From positions 1-43,213 of the forward strand of contig MHII01000010.1 in NCBI GenBank assembly GCA_001817425.1: a stretch of DNA of 43,213 nucleotides, written 5' to 3'. The notes below the pieces were generated by a model. That model had not been told where the DNA came from. It did no database searches and saw only the letters and a list, made by a program, of their open reading frames with translations. The stretch comes from Candidatus Buchananbacteria bacterium RIFCSPHIGHO2_02_FULL_39_17 (lineage in GTDB: Bacteria > Patescibacteriota > Patescibacteriia > Buchananbacterales > UBA6539). The position numbers and the translations under genes are program-made. Shown one piece after another: positions 22,848 to 31,552 of this stretch (positions within the stretch are counted from its first letter, which is position 1; each line of letters opens with the position of its first letter).

Positions 22848-23087
22848 TTACCCCCTTATTGACTTTAACAAACTTTCTTTATCAACTTCCGAAATTTCCC
22901 CTTTTGCCCTAAGCTCTTTCACGACTCTCTTAATTTCCTCCTCACTCACGCCACCATCGTCAAGTTCCTTAATCAAAACCGTTAAAATCGTCTATCGTTG
23001 CCGAAAATCAAGACTTGGCAATTGAAATAAAACGTCTTTGATTTGCTGACTGGTCTTAAAAATTTTTTTTGAAGAAAAAAATCCCAT
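22848..23087 (-). pseudogene. 80-codon gene with an in-frame amber stop
   Basis: From ATG 23087 (ribosome site GGAGGG) the frame reads MGFFSSKKIFKTSQQIKDVLFQLPSLDFRQR, then TAG (codon 32, 22992-22994), and continues in the same frame as TILTVLIKELDDGGVSEEEIKRVVKELRAKGEISEVDKESLLKSIRG to a TAA. Both parts look like real protein (helical, charged). I do not recognise the family. It stands between secY and adk. Likely a recent nonsense mutation, a sequencing error or readthrough. Confidence 0.6.
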
Positions 23088-23126
23088 ATTCCCTCCGGTC
23101 GCTGAAGCGACCTCGGTTAAATTTAA

Positions 23127-23233
23127 ACCCGCCTGCCACCCGCCTTTAATTATTCTTTAAAATTAAAATTGTTTAGCTAGATTTAATTCTATCTCTAATA
23201 AATCTCTTTCAGCAGTTATTGGCGGGCAGGTCT
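23127..23233. repeat. CCCGCCTGCC-type inverted-repeat element, copy 1
   Basis: The left end ACCCGCCTGCCACCCGCC and the right end GGCGGGCAGGT are imperfectly complementary, enclosing about 75 AT-rich bases. The same two ends recur at 37059-37203. Confidence 0.5.
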
Positions 23234-23310
23234 CAAAAATAAAAATTATGGAGTCCCGGTCGCCTTCGGCGACCGAAAACGGAATAATTACCTAAATTTT
23301 GATTTTTGAC
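23231..23310. repeat. Modular spacer repeat, copy 1
   Basis: Bases 23231-23258 are identical to 32431-32458, and 23280-23310 nearly identical to 32471-32500. The core between them differs: here a GGTCGCC-ttc-GGCGACC hairpin. Confidence 0.75.
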
Positions 23311-23327
23311 TTTTGAATTTTAACTTT

Positions 23328-24605
23328 TTAAAGTCCTTCATAGTCGCGCATGGTTAATTGCGACTCAATTTTTTTATAAGTTTCAATGACCACTGAAACC
23401 ACAATTAAAAGGCTGGTGCCGCCAACGGCTAAAGTTGTAATCCCGGTGAAGCTCCTTAAAGCCAAAGGCAAAACCGAAATAATCCCTAAAAATAAAGCCC
23501 CGGCTAAAATAATACGATTAGTCGTATTTTTAAGATAATCAACGGTTTGGTGGCCGGGCCGAATCCCCGGGATAAAGCCGCCCTGTTTTTGCAAATTTTC
23601 CGCAATTTGATCCGGATGAAAAATAACTTCCGTGTAAAAATAAGTAAAAGCAAAAACCAAAAGAAAATATAAAACACCGTAAAATATCTGATTTTGAAAT
23701 AAAGCAATAGTTTTTTCCGCTAAGCTGACTAAAATTTGAGTTTTTGCCGTCAAAAAGAATTGAGCGATCATTGGCGGAAATAAAATAATAGAAATAGCAA
23801 AAATAATTGGAATCACTCCGGCCATGTTTACCCGCAATGGCAAATGAGTATTGACCCCGCCGTACATTTTCATCCCCCGCACTCGTTTAGCATAAGAAAC
23901 GGGTACATTGCGCTGACCTTCAGTAATAATCACCACCCCCACAATAGTCAAAATGGCGATAAAAACAAAAAGCAAAAGATTAATTAATTGAGTATTATCA
24001 AAAACTAAGAAAGTTTGCTGTAGCGCTTGAGGCAATCCAGAAACGATGCCAGCAAAAATCAAAAGCGAGATGCCGTTACCGACATGTTTTTCGGAAATTA
24101 ATTCACCAAGCCACATCAAAAAAATCGTTCCGGCCGTTGAAGTTACAATAATCATTAACAGCCGCCAAGGAGTTAAATCAAGAAAAATTTGAGCCGATGA
24201 CTGACGGAGTAAAGCAACCAAACCATAGCCTTGCATCGCGGCCAAAGGGATAGTCAGCATTCTGGTCCACTGATTAATCCGGCGTTGACCAGCTTCACCT
24301 TCTTTAGAAATCTCTTCTAGGCGCGGGATAATCATAATCAAAAGTTGAAAAATAATTGATGCGGTAATATAAGGCGCCACGCCCATCGCCACAATGGAAA
24401 AATTTTCCATACCGCCGCCAGACAAAATATTCATAATGCCCAAAAGCTGGTTAGCGGAAAAAAAATCCTTTAAGGCCTTAGCGTCAATACCCGGAATCGG
24501 AATATGGGCGGCGATACGAAAAATTGCCAGCATCGCGGCAACAAAAACAATACTCTGTCGTAAATCTTTAATTTTCCAAATTTGAACTAATTTTTTCCAC
24601 CACAT
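23328..24605 (-). CDS. secY: Protein translocase subunit SecY
   Basis: A 425-residue polytopic membrane protein with ten hydrophobic helices, the channel of the Sec translocon. Signatures: AHIPIPGIDAKAL near the N-terminus, the plug region GGGMENFSIVAMGVAPYITASII, QRRINQWTRMLTIPLA, and GFIPGIRPGHQTVDYL in the last cytoplasmic loop. Normal length. It follows rplO, as in the spc operon. Confidence 0.97.
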   Translation of the reverse strand: MWWKKLVQIWKIKDLRQSIVFVAAMLAIFRIAAHIPIPGIDAKALKDFFSANQLLGIMNILSGGGMENFSIVAMGVAPYITASIIFQLLIMIIPRLEEISKEGEAGQRRINQWTRMLTIPLAAMQGYGLVALLRQSSAQIFLDLTPWRLLMIIVTSTAGTIFLMWLGELISEKHVGNGISLLIFAGIVSGLPQALQQTFLVFDNTQLINLLLFVFIAILTIVGVVIITEGQRNVPVSYAKRVRGMKMYGGVNTHLPLRVNMAGVIPIIFAISIILFPPMIAQFFLTAKTQILVSLAEKTIALFQNQIFYGVLYFLLVFAFTYFYTEVIFHPDQIAENLQKQGGFIPGIRPGHQTVDYLKNTTNRIILAGALFLGIISVLPLALRSFTGITTLAVGGTSLLIVVSVVIETYKKIESQLTMRDYEGL

Positions 24606-24657
24606 AAGTCAGAAAGTAAGAGCTTAAGAAAGTAAAAGCTTAAGAGAGTAAGAAAGA

Positions 24658-25134
24658 TTATTTCTTATTTCTTAATAACTTATTACTTACCAACTGGGCT
24701 TGGCCACCTACTTCCATTATAGCCTTTTTTGCCGATTCTGAAAAAGCATTAGCCAAAACATTTAACTTTTTCGTTAATTTACCTTGACCGAGGATCTTAA
24801 TCCCATTTTTTATTTCCAGAGTGAGACCTTTGGCAATAATTTTTGCTGGATTAACAATTTCGTTAGCAGAAAAATTTTTCTCTAACTGATCCAAATTAAT
24901 AATCACAAATTTACCTTTTTGGCTTTTAAACCCACCGATTTTCGGCTTATTTTTCAAAAGTTGCTTTAAGCCTCTTAGCTTCAATCCCTTCTTACCACCT
25001 GAACGAGCCCGCTGTCCCTTTAAGCCGCGCCCGCTATAAGTGCCATGACCAGAGGCATTACCTCGGCCCACTCGCTTGCGTTTCTTTTTGGCGCCAAAAT
25101 TAATTTTTAAATTATCTAAAGTTAATTCCACCAT
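24658..25134 (-). CDS. rplO: 50S ribosomal protein L15
   Basis: 158 residues; KKRKRVGRGNASGHGTYSGRGLKGQRARSG is the L15 N-terminal signature that winds into the 23S rRNA. It directly follows rpsE with an eight-base gap, so rpmD (L30), normally between them, is absent. Confidence 0.97.
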   Translation of the reverse strand: MVELTLDNLKINFGAKKKRKRVGRGNASGHGTYSGRGLKGQRARSGGKKGLKLRGLKQLLKNKPKIGGFKSQKGKFVIINLDQLEKNFSANEIVNPAKIIAKGLTLEIKNGIKILGQGKLTKKLNVLANAFSESAKKAIMEVGGQAQLVSNKLLRNKK

Positions 25135-25142
25135 AAAAATAA

Positions 25143-25706
25143 TTAACCATTAATATTATCATTAATATTATCATTCTTTTTTTCTAATTTTTCTAATGAT
25201 TTTTTTGGTTCAACTCGCTTCAGCATCTTTAGAGCATTAATTGTTGCCCAAACATTGTTGATTTTATTTTGGGAACCTAGAATTTTAGCCACGATGTTAG
25301 AAATGCCGGACAGATCTAAAACCGCCCGGACGGCACCACCGGCAATAATACCAGTTCCTTTCGGTGCTGGTTTAATTAAAATTTTTGCCGCGCCAAATTT
25401 TACATCAACCCGATGAGGAATCGTCTCATTAATAATCGGAACATTAATCAAATTTTTTCTCGCTTTAGTCGCGGCTTTTCTCACAGCTAAAGTCACGTCA
25501 GCCCCTTTAGCCACCGCGGCGCCCACTCGGCCCGCCCGATCACCAACGACAACGCAAGTCCGAAAGCGCATTCTTTTGCCACCAGCCATAACTCGCGTCA
25601 CCCGAGCAATATCAATAATCGCTTGGTCAAAATCTTTATCTTTTTCAAAACCTTTACCCATTTTTCCTGAAGTCGCTTTATTATTTTTTTTAGTCGTATT
25701 GACCAT
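25143..25706 (-). CDS. rpsE: 30S ribosomal protein S5
   Basis: 187 residues. FDQAIIDIARVTRVMAGGKRMRFRTCVVVGDRAGRVGAAVAKG covers the double-stranded-RNA-binding domain; PHRVDVKFGAAKILIKPAPKGTGIIAGGAVRAVL is the second half. The C-terminal tail is Asn/Lys-rich (EKKNDNINDNING), an extension of low complexity. S5 acts in decoding fidelity. Confidence 0.97.
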   Translation of the reverse strand: MVNTTKKNNKATSGKMGKGFEKDKDFDQAIIDIARVTRVMAGGKRMRFRTCVVVGDRAGRVGAAVAKGADVTLAVRKAATKARKNLINVPIINETIPHRVDVKFGAAKILIKPAPKGTGIIAGGAVRAVLDLSGISNIVAKILGSQNKINNVWATINALKMLKRVEPKKSLEKLEKKNDNINDNING

Positions 25707-25734
25707 AACAATTAATATTTATTATGATTGAAAA

Positions 25735-26094
25735 TTAAAATTTAAGGCCGCCAGCCCGAGCGCCATCGGCCACAGCCTGGACTCGACCATGATATTGATA
25801 ACTACTTTTATCAAAAACTACCTGAATAACTCCTAACTTTTGCGCTTTTTGAGCAATTAATTTTCCCGTCTCTAAAGCCTTTTGACTTTTAGTCATTTTT
25901 TGATTATTAATTTCTTGGTCAGAGGCCGCCACCAAAGTCACCCCCAACTGATCATCAATTAGCTGGACATACAAGTGATTAAGACTACGAAAAACATTTA
26001 AACGCGGACATTTAGCTGTACCAAAAATTTTTGCTCGCGTGCGAATCTTCCGTCTTAACCTTTTTTCCTGTTTAATTTTTTGATGCCGTGTCAT
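25735..26094 (-). CDS. rplR: 50S ribosomal protein L18
   Basis: 119 residues. RTRAKIFGTAKCPRLNVFRSLNHLYVQLIDD is the typical start and VVFDKSSYQYHGRVQAVADGARAGGLKF the typical end. L18 binds 5S rRNA. Confidence 0.97.
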   Translation of the reverse strand: MTRHQKIKQEKRLRRKIRTRAKIFGTAKCPRLNVFRSLNHLYVQLIDDQLGVTLVAASDQEINNQKMTKSQKALETGKLIAQKAQKLGVIQVVFDKSSYQYHGRVQAVADGARAGGLKF

Positions 26095-26104
26095 AAATTT
26101 ACTA

Positions 26105-26653
26105 TTAAGCAGTGTCTTTCATGGCGGTTTTACCAGCTTTACGACGAATAATTTCCGTACTATATTTAATGCCTTTACCTTTATAAGGTTCTGGTTTACG
26201 TAAAGCCCTAATCTCAGCGGCCGTGTTGCCAACTAATTGCTTGTCACTGCCAAAAATGGTAACCATATTTTTTTCAACTTTAATTTCAATTCCTTTGGGT
26301 ATTTGAAACTCAATTGGATGAGAATAACCAAGCTTCAAAATTAGAGTATCCCCGCTAACTGTTCCTTTATAACCAATACCATTAATTTCCAATTTCTTAG
26401 AAAAACCTTCAGTCACACCAAGCACCATATTAGCAATTAACCGGCGGAAAAGCCCCCACAATGACCGTTGTCTTTTCTCTTCTGAATTTTTGACTGAAAT
26501 AATAAGTTGGTCATCTTCATGTCTAACATTAACCAACGGATGGATTTCTTTGGATAATTCACCTTTAGGTCCTTTAATCGAAAATTTCTGACCAGTAATT
26601 TTCGCTTCCACCCCGGCGGGAATTAAAATGGGTTGTTTGCCAATGCGACTCAT
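26105..26653 (-). CDS. rplF: 50S ribosomal protein L6
   Basis: 182 residues. MSRIGKQPILIPAGVEAKI opens the first of two L6 domains; KPEPYKGKGIKYSTEIIRRKAGKT is the conserved C-terminal signature. It follows rpsH and precedes rplR. Confidence 0.97.
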   Translation of the reverse strand: MSRIGKQPILIPAGVEAKITGQKFSIKGPKGELSKEIHPLVNVRHEDDQLIISVKNSEEKRQRSLWGLFRRLIANMVLGVTEGFSKKLEINGIGYKGTVSGDTLILKLGYSHPIEFQIPKGIEIKVEKNMVTIFGSDKQLVGNTAAEIRALRKPEPYKGKGIKYSTEIIRRKAGKTAMKDTA

Positions 26654-26688
26654 AATTTAACAATTAACAGTTAACTATTAACAATTAA

Positions 26689-27090
26689 TTAATAAACCTC
26701 ACAAATAATTTCACCACCCAAGTGTCGTTTCTTTGCTTCTTTATTAGTCATAATGCCTTGGGGGGTAGAAATAATGGCTAAACCTAAGTTATTTAAAACC
26801 ACAGGCAACTGGCCGGCTTTTTGATAAACTCTACGGCCTGGTTTACTGATTCGCTTTAAATTACTAATCGCCGGCTCACGGCCCAAATATTTAAGGCCAA
26901 CTTTTAATTCATCGTAACTATTACTCCCCTTACTTTTTTCAATTATTTCCGCCATTGTTAAATAACCAGCGCCAACTAAAATTTTCGCAATCGCCAATTT
27001 GACTTTAGAATAAGGCAAAACCACCTCTGACTTATGAACAGCCAAGGCATTTCTAATTTGTGATAACATATCAGCAATTGGATCAGTCAT
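26689..27090 (-). CDS. rpsH: 30S ribosomal protein S8
   Basis: 133 residues. TDPIADMLSQIRNALAVHKSEVVLPYSKVK begins and GLAIISTPQGIMTNKEAKKRHLGGEIICEVY ends it; the last stretch is the S8 signature. S8 binds 16S rRNA helix 21 and in other bacteria also represses the spc operon. AGCTTATT tandem motifs lie in the spacer upstream. Confidence 0.97.
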   Translation of the reverse strand: MTDPIADMLSQIRNALAVHKSEVVLPYSKVKLAIAKILVGAGYLTMAEIIEKSKGSNSYDELKVGLKYLGREPAISNLKRISKPGRRVYQKAGQLPVVLNNLGLAIISTPQGIMTNKEAKKRHLGGEIICEVY

Positions 27091-27199
27091 AACTTTAGCT
27101 TATTAGCTTATTAGCTTGTAGCTTCTCAGATTCTTTATTTTTAGCTTTCATTTTAATCCCTTTCCTAAAAAGCTAAAAAGCTACAAGCTACCAGCTAAT

Positions 27200-27385
27200 T
27201 TACCAGCTGGATTTGCGAATGCCCGGAATCTGACCATTATCGGCTAATTCGCGAAAGCAAATTCGACACAAATTAAAATCGCGCATGTATCCCCTGGCCC
27301 GACCGCAACGCCAACAGCGCCGCACCAGCCGCGTTGAATATTTTGGTTTTTTTAAAATTTTAGAAATTTTTGCTTGTGTCGACAT
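27200..27385 (-). CDS. rpsN: 30S ribosomal protein S14, zinc type
   Basis: A 61-residue short S14 with [21 protein letters not shown], the C-x2-C-x12-C-x2-C zinc site, and the SSW C-terminus. I chose the ATG at 27385 (MSTQAKISK) rather than five codons upstream; the upstream residues have no family match. A long inverted repeat begins directly upstream. Confidence 0.95.
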   Translation of the reverse strand: MSTQAKISKILKKPKYSTRLVRRCWRCGRARGYMRDFNLCRICFRELADNGQIPGIRKSSW

Positions 27386-27388
27386 AAT

Positions 27389-27527
27389 CGGTAGTAACAC
27401 TTTGATTTATTTCTATAAATAATTTAGATGAATATTCCAAGAATATTTACAGAATATAACAAAGAATTATTAATTAGTTACTTTTGTTTCCTGCTCCGGC
27501 AGGAAACTTATCAAAGTTTCACTACCG
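27389..27527. repeat. Long inverted repeat with inner hairpins, rplE-rpsN spacer
   Basis: CGGTAGTAACACTTTGAT (27389-27406) pairs with ATCAAAGTTTCACTACCG (27510-27527), 16 of 18 bases. Inside lie GAATATT/AATATTC-type and TTTCCTGC-tccg-GCAGGAAA hairpins. It fills the whole spacer upstream of rpsN. Confidence 0.75.
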
Positions 27528-27538
27528 GTCATAAAATT

Positions 27539-28078
27539 TTATTGACGAAAAGGAAATCCCAATGATTTAAATAATTCTAATCCAATCTCTTGAGAACCGG
27601 CATTGGTGGCAATGGAGACTTGTAAACCATGAATTTTTTCTACTTCATCTGATCGAATCTCTGGAAAAGCGATATTTTCTTTCAAACCAATGTTTAAATT
27701 GCCGTTGGGATCAACTGATTTTGTGTCTAAACCGCGAAAATCGCGGATCCGAGGCAAAGTCACATTAATTAGTTTGTCAATAAAATCATACATTTTTTTC
27801 CCTCGCAGCGTGACCATCATCCCGACGATCAAACCTTGCCGGATTTTAAAATTAGAAATTGATTTTTTTGCCGCGACTTTAACTGGTCGCTGTCCAGAAA
27901 TTCGCTGTAAAGTTGCTTCCACCACCTCATTAAATTTCGCATCCCGCAAACCCTGACCTGTACCAACATTAACCACAACTTTAGTTAATTTTGGGACGGC
28001 TAAATTATTTTGATAACCAAATTTAACCTTAAGTCTAGGTACAACCTCTTTTTGATATTTTTCCTTTAAACGATTCAT
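27539..28078 (-). CDS. rplE: 50S ribosomal protein L5
   Basis: 179 residues. VPKLTKVVVNVGTGQG is the L5 signature, KKSISNFKIRQGLIVGMMVTLRG follows, and EVEKIHGLQVSIATNAGSQEIGLELFKSLGFPF ends it. It binds 5S rRNA. The start codon overlaps the rplX stop. Confidence 0.97.
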   Translation of the reverse strand: MNRLKEKYQKEVVPRLKVKFGYQNNLAVPKLTKVVVNVGTGQGLRDAKFNEVVEATLQRISGQRPVKVAAKKSISNFKIRQGLIVGMMVTLRGKKMYDFIDKLINVTLPRIRDFRGLDTKSVDPNGNLNIGLKENIAFPEIRSDEVEKIHGLQVSIATNAGSQEIGLELFKSLGFPFRQ

Positions 28079-28383
28079 ATAATTTCTTTACATTTTTTAC
28101 AAATTCTGACTCGTTCGTTATTTTCTAAAATTTTATGGCTGACCCGAGTGATTTTGCCGCATTTCGGACAAACCAAGGCAACGTTACTAATGTTAAGTGC
28201 CGCCGGAAATTGAATTTTTTGACCCTTTTCTCCTTGACGGCGCGCCCGAACGTTTTTGAAAAGCAAATTTATCCCTTCAACTGAAACTTTATTTCTTTTA
28301 GGATAAACCTGCAAAATTTTCCCAGTTTTGCCTTGATCCTTGCCAGCTAAAATTTTTACTTTATCATCTTTTTTAATTTTCAT
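28075..28383 (-). CDS. rplX: 50S ribosomal protein L24
   Basis: 102 residues with the KOW motif KIKKDDKVKILAGKDQGKTGKILQVYPKRNKV. The C-terminal part has CPKCGKITR...CKKC, two CxxC pairs, a zinc-binding variant. It ends in TGA overlapping the rplE ATG, which shows that UGA is a stop codon here. Confidence 0.96.
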   Translation of the reverse strand: MKIKKDDKVKILAGKDQGKTGKILQVYPKRNKVSVEGINLLFKNVRARRQGEKGQKIQFPAALNISNVALVCPKCGKITRVSHKILENNERVRICKKCKEII

Positions 28384-28408
28384 AAATTAATCTATTTAAA
28401 CTTGTCGC

Positions 28409-28780
28409 TTATAGAACTTCTAGTGCCAAAGAAATAATTTTAGTAAAACCGCCATCCCTTAATTCTCGAGCAACCGGTCCGAAAATACGTGTCCCTTTTG
28501 GCTCTTTACTTTTAACATCAACAATCACTGCCGCATTATCATCAAAGCGAACATAAGAGCCATCAGACCGCCTGGTTTCTTTTCTGGTTCTCACAATAAC
28601 GGCCTGTAAGACATCACCTTTTTTGACCGCACTGTGAGGGACCGCTTCTTTGACCGCAACGGTAATAATATCCCCTAAGCGGGCATAACGTTTTTTGTGA
28701 CCACCCAAAACTTTAATGCACTGAATTTTTTTTGCCCCAGTGTTATCAGCCACCGTCAGCATTGTCCGCATCTGAATCAT
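28409..28780 (-). CDS. rplN: 50S ribosomal protein L14
   Basis: 123 residues. [27 protein letters not shown] and [25 protein letters not shown] are L14 signatures; [28 protein letters not shown] ends it. Full normal length. Confidence 0.98.
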   Translation of the reverse strand: MIQMRTMLTVADNTGAKKIQCIKVLGGHKKRYARLGDIITVAVKEAVPHSAVKKGDVLQAVIVRTRKETRRSDGSYVRFDDNAAVIVDVKSKEPKGTRIFGPVARELRDGGFTKIISLALEVL

Positions 28781-28815
28781 AATAAATAGTGATTAACTTT
28801 TAGAAAAGCTACAAG

Positions 28816-29064
28816 CTAATATAAGACTTGCCATTTTTTATCTTTACTTATTGGTCGACACTCAATAAAATTAACTAAATCACCAACTTTAAATTTATTT
28901 TGCGGATCATGGACTTTGTATTTTTTAGTCACTAAAAAACGCTTAAAATATGTAGCATGGAGCTTAGTTCTTTTGACCACCACGACAATTGTTTTATCCA
29001 TTTTATCAGAAATAACCACCCCCTCAAATTTTCGGCCAATAATTTTATTATTATCTTCAACCAT
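28816..29064 (-). CDS. rpsQ: 30S ribosomal protein S17
   Basis: 82 residues. GRKFEGVVISDKMDKTIVVVVKRTKLHATYFKRFLVTKKYKVHDP is the OB-fold core and signature; ends with ECRPISKDKKWQVLY. Confidence 0.96.
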   Translation of the reverse strand: MVEDNNKIIGRKFEGVVISDKMDKTIVVVVKRTKLHATYFKRFLVTKKYKVHDPQNKFKVGDLVNFIECRPISKDKKWQVLY

Positions 29065-29077
29065 AAATTTTTAAAAA

Positions 29078-29278
29078 TTAAGATTTTTTTTCTAGCTTCT
29101 TACCGCCTAAAAGAAATAAAACTTGGGCGATATTCTTTCTGGTTTGTCTAATCTCTCTGACATTCTTTAATTGGTCAGAAGACGCCTTAAACCTTAAATC
29201 ACGCAAATGATTGCGCCAATCTTCTAACAATTTCTGTAATTCTTTTTCGCTTTTATTTTTTAATTCTTTATATTCCAT
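29078..29278 (-). CDS. rpmC: 50S ribosomal protein L29
   Basis: 66 residues from MEYKELKNKSEKELQKLLEDWRNHLRDLRFKASSDQLKNVREIRQTRKNIAQVL, the two-helix L29 pattern. ATG 29278 chosen on family grounds; an ATG three codons upstream (29287) directly abuts the rplP stop and is also possible. Confidence 0.93.
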   Translation of the reverse strand: MEYKELKNKSEKELQKLLEDWRNHLRDLRFKASSDQLKNVREIRQTRKNIAQVLFLLGGKKLEKKS

Positions 29279-29287
29279 AAAAACCAT

Positions 29288-29692
29288 TTATTTGCTAATA
29301 AAAACCGTTTTAACGGGCAATTTATGGGCGGCTAATCTCATTGCTTCTCTGGCTTTATCCGGTATTACCCCGTCCATTTCAAATAAAATCATACCCGGTT
29401 TAACCACCACAACGTAATGGTCAACCGGGCCCTTGCCTGAGCCCATAGTTGATTGCTCCCCTTTTTGAGTGACTGGCTTGTCAGGAAAAACCCGAATCCA
29501 AATTTTGCCGCCACGCTGAATAAAACGGGTCATCGCCCGACGCGCGGCTTCAATTTGACGAGCAGACAACCAACAATTCCCCTGAGCCTTTAAACCATAT
29601 TTACCAAAAGTCAGCTCCGTTTTCGCTGAAGCCTTGCCTTTCAAAACTCCCTTATGCCATTTGCGATGTTTTACTTTTCTTGGGGATAACAT
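29288..29692 (-). CDS. rplP: 50S ribosomal protein L16
   Basis: 134 residues. [28 protein letters not shown], then [56 protein letters not shown], the L16 signatures near the peptidyl-transferase and A-site region. It begins three bases after rpsC ends. Confidence 0.98.
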   Translation of the reverse strand: MLSPRKVKHRKWHKGVLKGKASAKTELTFGKYGLKAQGNCWLSARQIEAARRAMTRFIQRGGKIWIRVFPDKPVTQKGEQSTMGSGKGPVDHYVVVVKPGMILFEMDGVIPDKAREAMRLAAHKLPVKTVFISK

Positions 29693-29695
29693 AAA

Positions 29696-30361
29696 TTATT
29701 TTTTATTGACCTTGGTTTCATTTTCTTTTTTAAAAATTTCACCTTTATAAATCCAGACTTTAACGCCGATTGTCCCATAAGTCGTATGGGCAACACCGCG
29801 AGCATAATCAATATCAGCTCTAAGGGTGTGCAAAGGTAAATTACCTGAACTCAAGCTTTCTTCCCGAGCAATTTCCGCACCGTTTAAGCGGCCGGAAATA
29901 TTAACTTTAATGCCCTTAGCGTCTGTCTTACTGACTTTACCGATCGCTTGTTTTAAAATTCGCCGATAAGGTACGCGCTTTTCTAAATCAGCAATCATTG
30001 ATTGTAAAACTAATTCGGCGGAAAGATTCGGATTAGTCACTTCTTTAATATTAATATTCAAGGTCGTTTTTGGTTCCAAAAGCTGTTTTTTTATTTTCTT
30101 TTTTAATTCTTCAATACCTTGACCACCTCGACCAATAATCACTCCTGGTTTGGCCGAATGAATAATAATCGTCACAGCCGCCGGTGACCGCTCAATCTCA
30201 ATCTGGGACACTGAAGCGTCTTTTAGCTCTTTTTTTAAAAACTTCCGAATTAGAACATCCTGTTTCAAAAACTTAGGAAACTCACGGCGGGAAAACCATT
30301 TTGAATCCCAACTATAGATGACGCCCATTCGAAAAATTTTTGGATGTACTTTTTGTCCCAT
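29696..30361 (-). CDS. rpsC: 30S ribosomal protein S3
   Basis: 221 residues with an N-terminal MGQKVHPKIFRMGVIYSWDSKWF, a type II KH domain with KPGVIIGRGGQGIEELKK, and the C-terminal GRLNGAEIAREESLSSGNLPLHTLRADIDYARGVAHTTYGTIGVKVWIYKGE signature. It lines the mRNA entry channel. An 8-base tandem repeat lies just upstream. Confidence 0.98.
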   Translation of the reverse strand: MGQKVHPKIFRMGVIYSWDSKWFSRREFPKFLKQDVLIRKFLKKELKDASVSQIEIERSPAAVTIIIHSAKPGVIIGRGGQGIEELKKKIKKQLLEPKTTLNINIKEVTNPNLSAELVLQSMIADLEKRVPYRRILKQAIGKVSKTDAKGIKVNISGRLNGAEIAREESLSSGNLPLHTLRADIDYARGVAHTTYGTIGVKVWIYKGEIFKKENETKVNKK

Positions 30362-30364
30362 ATT

Positions 30365-30400
30365 TTAGCTTCTTAGCTTCTTAGCTTCTTAGCTTCTTAG
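30365..30400. repeat. Tandem repeat of TTAGCTTC, four and a half copies
   Basis: Four perfect copies of TTAGCTTC plus TTAG in the rpsC-rplV spacer. Related AGCTT/AAGCT motifs occur in several other ribosomal spacers (27100, 27170, 28800, 31490). Confidence 0.9.
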
Positions 30401-30451
30401 AGTTTTTACGTTCTCCTAATAAGCTAAAAAGCTACAAGCTAATTCCTAATT

Positions 30452-31051
30452 TCAGCCGGTTTTACGTTGAAAAAATTTCTTAAGAAAGCCTTTACTTTCC
30501 TTAAAACTTTGGTCTCGACCTTTTTGAAAAGTTTTTGGTTTTTCTGTCTTTTTTTCCTCTGGCTTAACTTCTTTTTCGGCAACTGCGGCTTGATTTTTCG
30601 TCATTTGTTCTGTCTCTTGTTTGACTGTTTTTTTCTTTGCTCCTGGACTAACCCCTAAAATTAATTTAATATGGCTGCTTCTTTTACGAATCATCCCGGC
30701 TCGACCATAAGCTTTTGGTTGCCAACGTTTTAAAAATGGCCCATCATTAACAATAATTGTTTTAATAAATAAATCTTTAACCATAAAACCAAAATTGTGT
30801 TCAGCATTAGCCACGGCTGAATTGATCAATTTCACCAAGGGACGAACCGCCGCTTTATTGACGAAACGTAAATAATTCAGGGCTTTCTCAACCTCATTAC
30901 CGGGCAAAAAATTAGTGACCAATCTCACTTTTTTAGGAGACATCCGAAGGTAATTAAGCATAGCGGTAATTTCAGCTACCTCTTTTTTCGTCGGCTTTTT
31001 TGCCATTACCTCTTTCGCGTCCGCTTGATTTTTTTTACCACTTTTTTCCAT
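30452..31051 (-). CDS. rplV: 50S ribosomal protein L22 with long tail
   Basis: 199 residues, against about 110 usual. The core (ITAMLNYLRMSPKKVRLVTNFLPG...AEHNF...VNDGPFLKRWQPKAYGRAGMIRKRSSHIKLILG) is a normal L22 reaching into the exit tunnel. It is preceded by a 25-residue Lys-rich start and followed by a 65-residue Lys/Glu-rich low-complexity tail. The tail has no recognised function. Confidence 0.95.
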   Translation of the reverse strand: MEKSGKKNQADAKEVMAKKPTKKEVAEITAMLNYLRMSPKKVRLVTNFLPGNEVEKALNYLRFVNKAAVRPLVKLINSAVANAEHNFGFMVKDLFIKTIIVNDGPFLKRWQPKAYGRAGMIRKRSSHIKLILGVSPGAKKKTVKQETEQMTKNQAAVAEKEVKPEEKKTEKPKTFQKGRDQSFKESKGFLKKFFQRKTG

Positions 31052-31062
31052 AATTTAATAAA

Positions 31063-31401
31063 CTATTTTTTCTCTGCCGCCGCCTGCGCCTTTTGCCTTT
31101 CTTCTGCGGCTTTATCCGATGCCACCTTTTGTTCTTCTTTGGCCATTCGACCACCGTGAATCACAAACTTTCGCGTTTGAGCGAATTCGCCTAAACGATG
31201 ACCAACCATATCTTCCACAATTAAAACTGGAATATGAATTCGTCCATTATGAACGCCAATAGTATAACCCACCATCTCCGGGGTAATCATACTGGCCCGA
31301 TCCCAAGTTTTAACTACGGTTTTATCCCCGGCTTTTAAACGTTGGAGTTTTTTCAATAATTTTTCGTTGACGTATGGACCTTTTTTAAGACTTCTTGACA
31401 T
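31063..31401 (-). CDS. rpsS: 30S ribosomal protein S19
   Basis: 112 residues. [16 protein letters not shown] and [21 protein letters not shown] are the S19 signatures. An Ala/Glu/Lys tail of about 20 residues follows. GC palindromes fill the spacer upstream (31425-31490). Confidence 0.96.
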   Translation of the reverse strand: MSRSLKKGPYVNEKLLKKLQRLKAGDKTVVKTWDRASMITPEMVGYTIGVHNGRIHIPVLIVEDMVGHRLGEFAQTRKFVIHGGRMAKEEQKVASDKAAEERQKAQAAAEKK

Positions 31402-31552
31402 AATTTAGTTTTTAGTCCCGATTTTCCTCCCGCCGTGGCGGGATGAAAAATCGAGGATCCGCGATTCCACTTTAATGGAATCGGGACTTTTAGCTTTTAG
31501 CTTGATGCTAATTTCCTATTTCCTGAAAGCTAAGGGGTAAAAGCTGTTTTAA

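Noticed and set aside
22848-23087. UAG or UGA reassigned to an amino acid
   Set aside because: rplX ends in TGA and aspS in TAG at the expected places, so both are stops; one internal TAG is better explained by mutation or error.
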